In this document: positions 1-6,994 of the stretch, in pieces
Numbering within the stretch: position 1 is the first letter of the stretch
Layout: each line of letters opens with the position of its first letter
Origin: an uncultured bacterium
Lineage (GTDB): Bacteria; Bacillota; Clostridia; Oscillospirales; Oscillospiraceae
NCBI GenBank assembly: GCA_947383145.1
Contig: CANDCH010000001.1
Location: forward strand, 124,001-188,000
Direction of reading: 5' to 3'
Length of the DNA stretch: 64,000 nucleotides
Translations under genes and position numbers: made by a program
Notes under the pieces: generated by a model
Told to the model about the DNA's origin: nothing
Databases searched by the model: none
Seen by the model: only the letters and a program-made list of their open reading frames with translations

Positions 1-2164
1 TCCAGGAGGCGGCCAGCACCGGGGGAGCCGGGTAGCCGCACACCCCGTCGATCCAGTTTTTCCCCGACTGGTCGGGGAGGGTGAGGCCCTGGGGCCCGTC
101 CCGCTCCAGGGACACGGGCTTGCCGATGGCGTCCACCGCGCCGGTCTGATAGGCGCACGCGAACAGGGCCCGCCGCAGCTCCTCCTCATCGGAGTAGGCG
201 AGCTGGTCCAGCAGGTCGTTCCACATGGGGTCACGGTAGCTCCGGCCCCGCAGATCGGCCAGCACCAGGCCGCCCTCCGCCCCGGCGGCGGGGGCGGACT
301 CCCGGAAAACGGCGCTGCCCGGCACATTGCCCAGCAGGGGATCGGTTTTATAATCAAATTTCGTGGAATCGCCGGCGGATATCCATTCCTTCACCGCGTC
401 CGACGCCCATCGGTCCAGCTCGGTGGGGGCGGTGGGCTGAGTGCCCCGCCAGTCCCCGCGGGAGAGGACCGCCGCCCCGCTCACCGGCTGTCCGGACATA
501 TACGCGTCCAGCTCCGGGAACCGGTTGACCGCCGCCCGCGGCTCCCCCCGCCTGGGATTTTGGCCGTCGTACCAGACCGTGGCGGGCACAAGTATTTCGC
601 GCAGGTCCAGCACCCTGTGGGAGTCGGCGCGCAGGGAGACGGTATACGTTCCCTCCTCCAGCATATAGCAGCCGGCGGTGCCGTCCCCGTTGTCCCGGGC
701 GGCGCAGTAGGAGGCCATGTCCTCCAGGGCAAAGCGCACCTCCACGTCCTCATACGCTCCCGGCGCCAGCAGCCCGGTTTTCCCAAAACCGGCCAGCACG
801 GCGGCGGGCTTCTCTATGCCCAGCCTCCGGTCCAGCCCGGTATAGAGGGCGGTGAAATAGGCCTGCACCACGTCCTTTCCGGCGTATTGGCCGCCGGTGT
901 TGGTCACCCGGACGGTGAGGCGGACCTCCTCCCCCTGCGCCGAAAACGAGCGGATTTCCTGGCGGAACGCGGTGTAGGACAGTCCGTACCCAAAGGGGTA
1001 AAGCACGCCGTCCTCCCGGCTGTAAAAGTCCGCCGCACCCTCGGCGCAGGCGGTCTCGTAATAGCGGTAGCCCAGGTACACCCCCTCCTCATACTCCCGG
1101 AAGGGGGCGCGGGCCATGTCCTGCCAGCCCCCGGAGGACACCAGGGTGGTAAAGGCGTTCTCGTACAGGAAGCGGGCGCTGCCGTCGTCCTGGTTGGGGA
1201 AGGTGGGGTCGCGCTTGAAGCTGGCCGCCCAGGTGTCGGGCAGGCGGCCGGAGGGGTTCACCCGCCCGGTGAGGATGTCCCCCAGGGAGAGATAGCCCGT
1301 GCTCCCCGCGCCCCCAAGCCACAGAATGGCGGACACGCCGGGGTCGTCCTCCCACACGGAGACCTCCATGGGGGAGGGGCAGGCCAGCACCACCACCACG
1401 GCGGCGCAGGCCCTTTCCGCGTAGGCCACCGTGTCCAGCTCGGCGGCGGTGGGGGCCAGCATATGGGGGGTCGCGTCGTCGTAAACGGCGGTGGACGCGT
1501 CCTGATTTTCTCCGGTCTGCCGGGCGATGAACACCACCCCTACCGTCCCGGCGCAGGAGTCCTCCGTCCCCTGGTACACCGCTGGGGCGAACTCGTACAG
1601 CGCCTGCCCGCCGTCATTCTCCCTCAAGGGGCGGCATACGGCGATCTGCCCGTTTTCCGCCAGCGCTCCCCCGGCCCCCAGGGCCTGGGCGTACCGTCCC
1701 TCCAAATCGGCGTTGACCTGGGAAAAGGCGGCGGACAGGCCCTCCGCCGGGGTGGCCACCTGCCCCTCGCCGCTGCCGATGGCGGAGGAGCCGGTGCCGC
1801 CGTAGAAGGGCAGGGCGTAGCGCAGGCCGAAGGGGGAGACGGCGGCGGACTCCTCCAGGGGGAGCAGGCCGTCGTTTTTCAGCAGAACGGTCCCCTCGCC
1901 GCCGATCCGGCGGGAGAGGGCGGTGGCGGCGGCCAGCGCCTCCCGCCTGCCGCTGTAGCGCTGTTCATAGTAGCAGGCGTCCGGCTGTCCCTGTCCGCCG
2001 ACAGGGGCGACGGTACGCGCTCCCCGGCCAAACAGCTTGTCCAGCGTTCCGGCGTTGGACCGCATCCCCACGGTTACCGTGACGGCCAGGGCGGTGAGCA
2101 GCGCCATGGCGGGCAGGAAAATCTGCCGCAGCCGCCGGGCGCTGGGGGGTGTTTTTCGTTTCAT
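1..2164 (-). CDS. Membrane-anchored GH3 family glycoside hydrolase, reversed domain order (partial; C-terminus outside window)
   Basis: The reading frame stays open to the window edge, so about 721 N-terminal residues are visible. A basic N-terminus is followed by a hydrophobic segment (about residues 14-34) that would anchor the protein with its catalytic part outside. The order seen is an alpha/beta sandwich segment (GEGTVLLKN, then YGGTGSS, then GRVNPSGRLPDTW), an FnIII-like stretch (VTNTGGQYAGKDVV) and the start of the TIM barrel, where the window cuts at VLAASW. This is the reversed GH3 order known from Butyrivibrio and Ruminococcus beta-glucosidases. The catalytic Asp lies outside the window. 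The ATG overlaps the stop of the upstream kinase (ATGA) and has a GGAGGG ribosome site, so translation is probably coupled. Substrate unknown; a beta-glycosidase is likely. Confidence 0.88.
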   Translation of the reverse strand, partial: MKRKTPPSARRLRQIFLPAMALLTALAVTVTVGMRSNAGTLDKLFGRGARTVAPVGGQGQPDACYYEQRYSGRREALAAATALSRRIGGEGTVLLKNDGLLPLEESAAVSPFGLRYALPFYGGTGSSAIGSGEGQVATPAEGLSAAFSQVNADLEGRYAQALGAGGALAENGQIAVCRPLRENDGGQALYEFAPAVYQGTEDSCAGTVGVVFIARQTGENQDASTAVYDDATPHMLAPTAAELDTVAYAERACAAVVVVLACPSPMEVSVWEDDPGVSAILWLGGAGSTGYLSLGDILTGRVNPSGRLPDTWAASFKRDPTFPNQDDGSARFLYENAFTTLVSSGGWQDMARAPFREYEEGVYLGYRYYETACAEGAADFYSREDGVLYPFGYGLSYTAFRQEIRSFSAQGEEVRLTVRVTNTGGQYAGKDVVQAYFTALYTGLDRRLGIEKPAAVLAGFGKTGLLAPGAYEDVEVRFALEDMASYCAARDNGDGTAGCYMLEEGTYTVSLRADSHRVLDLREILVPATVWYDGQNPRRGEPRAAVNRFPELDAYMSGQPVSGAAVLSRGDWRGTQPTAPTELDRWASDAVKEWISAGDSTKFDYKTDPLLGNVPGSAVFRESAPAAGAEGGLVLADLRGRSYRDPMWNDLLDQLAYSDEEELRRALFACAYQTGAVDAIGKPVSLERDGPQGLTLPDQSGKNWIDGVCGYPAPPVLAASW

Positions 2165-3510
2165 TTCCGGCCCTCCTCAGCGCGCAGGTATTTGCCGGGG
2201 TCCAGGGGAAAGAGGATGTTCACGTTGAACACCTGATCCTTGGCGTGGAAGCTGATGGTCCCCCCGTATTTTTCCACAATGAGCGCCATGCTCTTCACGC
2301 CGAAGCCGTGATAGCCCGTCTCCGCCCGGTTGGAGACGGGCAGGCCCCGTTCCATGCGCACCTCCCCGCCGTAGTAGTTGTGGGAGTTGATGGATAACAG
2401 GGCCCGCTCGGCCCGGACGCTGAAGCTGATCACCCGCTTGTCCGGCTCCAGCGCCGTCACGCTGCGGATGGCGTTGTCCAGCAGGTTTCCGAACAGGGAG
2501 TAGATGTCGCTGTCCGGCATAAAATCCAGCTTGGCCCCGTCGGCAATGCAGCTGATGGTGACGCCGTTTTTCTGGCAGTAGAGGTTTTTTTCCGCCAGAA
2601 TGATGTCCAGGGCCTGATTTCCTGTCTTGACGATGGTGCCATAGATGGAGATGACGCTCTCCATCTCCTCCAGGGCGGCCGGGTCGATGGCCGTCTGGCG
2701 GCTGATGGCCCGGATCTGATGCTTCATGTCGTGGCACTTCACGTTGATCAGATCAATGGTCTCCTTGGAAATTTCGTACTGCTTCTGCTCCTGCCGCCAC
2801 ATCTGGCAGACCACCTCCAGCTCCGCCTCCAGGGATTTCTGGAGCAGCAGGGAGAACAGAATCACCAGCACCGACAGGCTGCAAATGATGTTGGTCAGCG
2901 AGGCGGCCAGATAGTAGGTCAGGTCCAGGTTTTCGTACTTGTGGTAAATGACCACGGCGTTCAGAACAATTTCCACCAGCACCGTCAGCGCCACCAGCAC
3001 CAGCAGGGAAGGCCGCTGGATGGACACCTCCCCGCCCTTGTTCAGCCGGTGGCCGAACGTCTGGTACAGCGCCCAGTACACCAGGGCGTATACCTCCAGA
3101 AAAATGGCGGCGGGGATGGGGTCAAACCGGGCGGGGGCGTTGGAGTACACCTGGGTGGTGCCGGAAAAGCCGGCGATGGTGAGCACCAGGTCATAGCACA
3201 CCGAGGCCAGGTGCTGCACGCTGTACCCCGCCACGGTGCAGAACACGCACCCCCGCCAGCCCGCGTCGAAGCAAAGCTTGGCCGCGGGAATGGTGAGGGT
3301 GAAAAAGGCCAGAAACATCACCGAGCTGTACAGCGCGTCATAGCGCAGAATGGGAAAAGCCAGCGCCGCCAGGAAGCAGCCTGCCGCCGCCGCGCCGGCC
3401 CGCAGGGGGAATCGGTCCCGCCGGGGCAGGCGGAACAGGAACAGCGCCTCCGCAAGCAGCAGGGCGGCCATGAACTGGAGCTTGTAGGCAAACAAGCTGG
3501 TGAGTCCCAT
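2161..3510 (-). CDS. GHKL sensor histidine kinase (AgrC/LytS-like), system 1
   Basis: A 449-residue membrane sensor. The first ~190 residues are mostly hydrophobic and look like a polytopic sensor domain. A helical stretch follows with the phospho-acceptor motif KCHDMKHQI (His260), then the HATPase_c fold with the N-box NLLDNAIRS and a GFGVKSM glycine box. It should autophosphorylate and pass phosphate to the LytTR regulator just upstream. I chose the ATG at 3510 because it overlaps the regulator's stop codon (ATGA) and because the upstream extension is a shadow of the regulator gene. Its own stop overlaps the start of the GH3 gene, making one translationally coupled three-gene operon. No agrB/agrD-like signal genes are seen nearby, so the ligand is unknown. 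Confidence 0.9.
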   Translation of the reverse strand: MGLTSLFAYKLQFMAALLLAEALFLFRLPRRDRFPLRAGAAAAGCFLAALAFPILRYDALYSSVMFLAFFTLTIPAAKLCFDAGWRGCVFCTVAGYSVQHLASVCYDLVLTIAGFSGTTQVYSNAPARFDPIPAAIFLEVYALVYWALYQTFGHRLNKGGEVSIQRPSLLVLVALTVLVEIVLNAVVIYHKYENLDLTYYLAASLTNIICSLSVLVILFSLLLQKSLEAELEVVCQMWRQEQKQYEISKETIDLINVKCHDMKHQIRAISRQTAIDPAALEEMESVISIYGTIVKTGNQALDIILAEKNLYCQKNGVTISCIADGAKLDFMPDSDIYSLFGNLLDNAIRSVTALEPDKRVISFSVRAERALLSINSHNYYGGEVRMERGLPVSNRAETGYHGFGVKSMALIVEKYGGTISFHAKDQVFNVNILFPLDPGKYLRAEEGRK

Positions 3511-4223
3511 CAGCCGGTCCCCCCTCCCAGATAGTCGTTGAGAGCCTGGATAAAGGCCCTGCGCCGGGGGCGGCTGATCTGAAGCGACTCCCCGTCCACC
3601 AGCACCGTGTGGCCCTGAATGGCCTGGACATAGTTCAGGTTGACCAAATAGCAGCTGTTGCACCGGGCGAAGATGGCCGGGTCCAGCGCGGCCTCCGTCT
3701 CCTTCAGGTTGCCGTAGGCGTTCACCTCGCCGCCGGTTGTGTGGTAGACCATGCGGTGGCCGGAGATCTCAATGTATTTAATCTGGGAAGCGGACAGGCG
3801 GATCATGTGGTCGGACAGGGTGACCAGCACCTCGGCCTCCCGCCGGGCGGACAGCCTATCCAGCAGGCGGCGGAGCTTGAGGGCGAAGTTGGCGTAGGTC
3901 ACCGGCTTCACCACAAAGTCGAAGGCGTCCACCTCATAGCCCTTCACGGCAAACTGGGCCATATTGGTCACAAAGATCAGGGGCACCGACTGGTCCACCC
4001 GGCGAAGCTGGGCGGCGGCGTCCATGCCGCTGGCCTTGGGCAGGCAGATGTCCATGAGCACCAGGTCGTACACCGGGCGGTAGCGGCTCAAAAACGCCTC
4101 GGCGCTCTTAAAATGGGTGACGGTGAAGGTGGTGCCGGATTCCTGGGCATAGCGGGCAAAATAGGAGCGCATGGTTTCGGCCTCCTCCGTCTCGTCCTCC
4201 ACAATGGCGATATTCCGATTCAA
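3510..4223 (-). CDS. LytTR-family response regulator, system 1
   Basis: A 237-residue response regulator: receiver domain (acidic pocket IVEDE, phospho-acceptor Asp58 in LVLMDI, Lys in FVVKPV) followed by a C-terminal LytTR DNA-binding domain (IKYIEISGHRMVY ... CNSCYLVNLNYV). LytTR proteins bind pairs of direct repeats about two helical turns apart. The start is a TTG at 4223: an in-frame stop lies three codons upstream and the nearby ATG is out of frame. The length matches regulators 2 and 3 exactly (237 residues). It is the first gene of the operon with the kinase and a GH3 enzyme, and is divergent from the GH3 gene at 4441, which is a likely target. Confidence 0.9.
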   Translation of the reverse strand: MNRNIAIVEDETEEAETMRSYFARYAQESGTTFTVTHFKSAEAFLSRYRPVYDLVLMDICLPKASGMDAAAQLRRVDQSVPLIFVTNMAQFAVKGYEVDAFDFVVKPVTYANFALKLRRLLDRLSARREAEVLVTLSDHMIRLSASQIKYIEISGHRMVYHTTGGEVNAYGNLKETEAALDPAIFARCNSCYLVNLNYVQAIQGHTVLVDGESLQISRPRRRAFIQALNDYLGGGTG

Positions 4224-4277
4224 GCTCCATCACGTCCCTTTCCCCTGGGTATGGCATCCCCAGTTTAGATACTTGGT

Positions 4278-4306
4278 ATTATAGCCGAAAAACTGCCCGC
4301 TGTCAC
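4278..4306 (-). promoter_or_regulatory. Sigma-A promoter of the system 1 regulator-kinase-GH3 operon
   Basis: On the minus strand the -35 is GTGACA (4306-4301) and the -10 is a perfect TATAAT (4283-4278), with a 17-base spacer. It sits about 55 bases upstream of the TTG start at 4223. Confidence 0.75.
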
Positions 4307-4357
4307 CAGGAAGTATGTTCAATTTATGTACGCAAAACGACAGGATACGTGATATTG

Positions 4358-4386
4358 TGGAAATGGGAAACCGGGGATGCTATGAT
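4358..4386 (+). promoter_or_regulatory. Putative promoter of the GH3 genes at 4441 and 6995
   Basis: The -10 is TATGAT (4381-4386). The -35 TGGAAA (4358-4363, spacer 17) is weak, which would suit activator dependence. I searched 4310-4357 for LytTR-type direct repeats and found none convincing. Confidence 0.45.
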
Positions 4387-4440
4387 ACGGGCAGAACCCC
4401 TCCAGACAGGGGAGATTATCATGAGGAAGGAGCAAATACC

Positions 4441-6918
4441 ATGAAAAAGTGGAAAAAGTCCCTTGCAGGCCTTCTGAGCGCGGCGATGCTGCTTGGCCTG
4501 CTGTGCGCCTGCAACAGCGCGGAGCAGCCCTCCGGCAGCGGGGCCCCGGAGGCCTCGAACAGCCCCAGCGCGGCGGCCAGCCAGCCGGCGGGCGGCGGCG
4601 GAGACTACCCCCTGGAGCCCCAGGAGCTGGGCTCCGGCGAGGTGAAGTGGAGCGAGGAGAAGACCGCCGACGGCTGGACGAAGGTGACCAACCAGGGCGG
4701 CGAGACTCTGGGCTGCTCCCCGGACAGCGGCGTGAAGCTCATCCAGGTGGACGGCTTCGCGTTCAAGGACCTGAACCGCAACGGCAAGCTGGATTTGTAT
4801 GAGGACTGGCGGCAGGAGGACAATGACCGGGCGGCGGATTTGGCCTCTCAGCTCCCGGCGGAAAGCATCCTGCCCCTGATGATCCATGAGTCGGTTTTCA
4901 ACATTACGGAGAAAATCGACGAGGACGGCTTCAAGGCCTGCCTGGACGAGGGCAAGCGCACCGTTCTGAACTTTGGCACCTCCTTCCCCGCCAAGACCCA
5001 GGCGGGCTGGAACAACTCCATCCAGGCCTACGCCGAGGGCAAGGACTACGGCATTCCTGTGGATATCAGCACCAACCCCCGCACGATGGATATATTCCCC
5101 GAGAACTTGGCCCTGGCAGCCACCTTTAATACCGATCTGGCCGCCGAGGTTTCCAAGGAGCTCGCCAAGGAGTACCGCGCGCTGGGCGTTATCACCCTTC
5201 TGGGTCCCCAGATCGACCTGTCCACTGAACCCCGGTGGAGGCGCATCAGCGGCGCGTATGGCGAAGACCCCGCCCTGTCCCGCGACATGACCAACGCAAC
5301 CACCAGCGCCTATCAGTCCACCTATGACGAGAGTGGAAAGGATCTGGGCTGGGGTTCGGAGAGCGTCATCGGCATGATTAAGCACTATCCCGGCGACGGC
5401 GCCGCCGAGTCAGGCCGTGAGGCCCACGCCGCTTACGGGAAGTACAACGTCTATCCGGGCAATTCCTTTGCCACCCATCTGATTGCTTTCTTCGATGGCG
5501 GTCTGCACCTGGACAGCGTGACTAAGGAAGCGGCGGCAGTCATGCCCTCCTACTCCATTGCCTGGAGCGACGACGAATCCCTGGGTGAGCTGGTAGGCAG
5601 TTCTTTCAGCGAGTTCAAGCTGAATCTTCTGCGCGGCAACGGCTATGACGGCCTGATCTGCACTGACTGGGGCACCTGCCATAATCCGGACGCCTTCATG
5701 TCTACCCCTTGGGGCATGGAGCAGGGGTATGCCAAGCCGGACCGTATGTACAAGGAACTGGTTGCCGGAATCGACCAGATCGGCGGCGAGGAAGATGTGG
5801 GCGCTTTGACTGAGGCATATCAGATGCTGGTGGACGAGCTGGGCGAGGACGACGCCCTGGCCCGCATCCGCGAATCCGCCCGCCGCATCACCCGCCTGTC
5901 CTTCATGGTGGGCCAGTTTGAGAATCCCTACGTCAGCATTTCCGAGGCTGAAAAAATTACCGGCAGCGCCGAGGCCAAGGAACTGGGCACCAGCGCGCAG
6001 CAGCAGTCCGTGGTCATGCTGAAGAATTCCGGCGGTGCCATTCAGGCCAATGTGGGCGGCGACAAGCCCACGGTGTATATTCCCATGCAGTTCAGCGGCG
6101 GCAAGTGGAGCCTGCCGGTGTCTCAGGCCGCCGCCGACGCGGTTTACAACGTCGTGACGGATACCGTGGGCGAACCCACCGGCGCGCCGGACAAGGACGG
6201 TAACGCCACCTATACGGAGCAGGATATCGTGCGCGCCGCCGCTTCCGACCTCGCCAGCTGCGACTATGCCCTGGTCATTGTGAAGAATCCGCAGAACGGC
6301 GGAGGCGGTCACGGCGGCTATGACACCGAGGCGGAGAAGTATATCCCCATCTCCCTCCAATACGGCGACTATGTGGCTGATTCTGAGGGCGTCCGTAAGG
6401 AGTCCATCGCCGGCGACATGGTGGAAACTCAGGTTCAGAACGAGTACGGTACGGTGACGGTCATGGCGAAGGAAAACCGTTCCTACTACGGGGAGAGCGC
6501 GATTATCACCAACAAGTCCGATCTGGACAGCATCCTTTACGCCGCGGAGAATATGCCGGACAGCGCCAAGATCATTGTGGCGGTCAACGCCGACAGGCCC
6601 ATGGTATTCTCGGAATTTGAGGACAAAGTGGACGCCATTCTGATGGGCTTTGGTATCAATAACGACATCTTCCTGGACATTGCCACCGGAAAGGTGGAGT
6701 CCTCCGGCCTGCTTCCCCTCCAGATGCCCGCCAGCATGGAGGTCGTGGAAGCCCAGCTGGAGGACGTCCCCCGGGACATGGAGTGCTACACCGACGCCAA
6801 CGGCAATACCTATGACTTCGGCTTCGGCCTGAACTGGTCCGGCGTGATTCAGGACGAGCGCACCGCGAGGTACTGCGTGCCCGCCCTCACCGCCCCCGAG
6901 ACAGTTTCCATCGGCTGA
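4441..6918 (+). CDS. GH3 family glycoside hydrolase, surface lipoprotein (GH3-A)
   Basis: 825 residues. The lipoprotein signal ends in LLGLLCAC and a low-complexity Ser/Ala/Gly/Pro linker follows. An EF-hand-like loop, DLNRNGKLDLYEDW (about 110-123), precedes the TIM barrel. Barrel motifs include IDLSTEPRW, the Lys-His pair in IKHYPGDG and the presumed nucleophile Asp409 in LICTDWG; the alpha/beta sandwich comes after it, the usual GH3 order. The C-terminus (EDVPRDMECYTDANG, then FGLNWSGVIQ) is shared with the lipoprotein GH3s at 40164, 42828 and 45292. The start is the ATG at 4441 after AGGAAGGAG, since only this start gives a signal peptide. It is divergent from system 1 and followed by a membrane GH3, probably co-expressed. 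Substrate unknown. Confidence 0.92.
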   Translation: MKKWKKSLAGLLSAAMLLGLLCACNSAEQPSGSGAPEASNSPSAAASQPAGGGGDYPLEPQELGSGEVKWSEEKTADGWTKVTNQGGETLGCSPDSGVKLIQVDGFAFKDLNRNGKLDLYEDWRQEDNDRAADLASQLPAESILPLMIHESVFNITEKIDEDGFKACLDEGKRTVLNFGTSFPAKTQAGWNNSIQAYAEGKDYGIPVDISTNPRTMDIFPENLALAATFNTDLAAEVSKELAKEYRALGVITLLGPQIDLSTEPRWRRISGAYGEDPALSRDMTNATTSAYQSTYDESGKDLGWGSESVIGMIKHYPGDGAAESGREAHAAYGKYNVYPGNSFATHLIAFFDGGLHLDSVTKEAAAVMPSYSIAWSDDESLGELVGSSFSEFKLNLLRGNGYDGLICTDWGTCHNPDAFMSTPWGMEQGYAKPDRMYKELVAGIDQIGGEEDVGALTEAYQMLVDELGEDDALARIRESARRITRLSFMVGQFENPYVSISEAEKITGSAEAKELGTSAQQQSVVMLKNSGGAIQANVGGDKPTVYIPMQFSGGKWSLPVSQAAADAVYNVVTDTVGEPTGAPDKDGNATYTEQDIVRAAASDLASCDYALVIVKNPQNGGGGHGGYDTEAEKYIPISLQYGDYVADSEGVRKESIAGDMVETQVQNEYGTVTVMAKENRSYYGESAIITNKSDLDSILYAAENMPDSAKIIVAVNADRPMVFSEFEDKVDAILMGFGINNDIFLDIATGKVESSGLLPLQMPASMEVVEAQLEDVPRDMECYTDANGNTYDFGFGLNWSGVIQDERTARYCVPALTAPETVSIG

Positions 6919-6930
6919 CACACCCCAACG

Positions 6931-6964
6931 GCAGGGGGCGGCGCTCCCGTCCCCTGCTGTTTTA
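6931..6964 (+). terminator. Rho-independent terminator or attenuator between two GH3 genes
   Basis: GCAGGGG (6931-6937) pairs with CCCCTGC (6951-6957), followed by TGTTTTA. The next GH3 gene starts only 31 bases later with no clear promoter, so this may be a partial terminator that lowers expression of the second gene. Confidence 0.6.
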
Positions 6965-6994
6965 TACCCTTTTCCGCTTTGAGGAGGTATTTCC

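Noticed and set aside
2161-4223. An agr-like quorum-sensing locus at system 1
   Set aside because: The kinase and regulator have the right families, but no AgrB-like membrane peptidase or short AgrD-like peptide gene is seen here or beside systems 2-4.
4310-4357. LytTR-type direct repeats upstream of GH3-A
   Set aside because: TACG recurs with a 17-base and TATG with an 11-base period, but the matches are only four bases long and the spacing does not fit; not distinguishable from chance.
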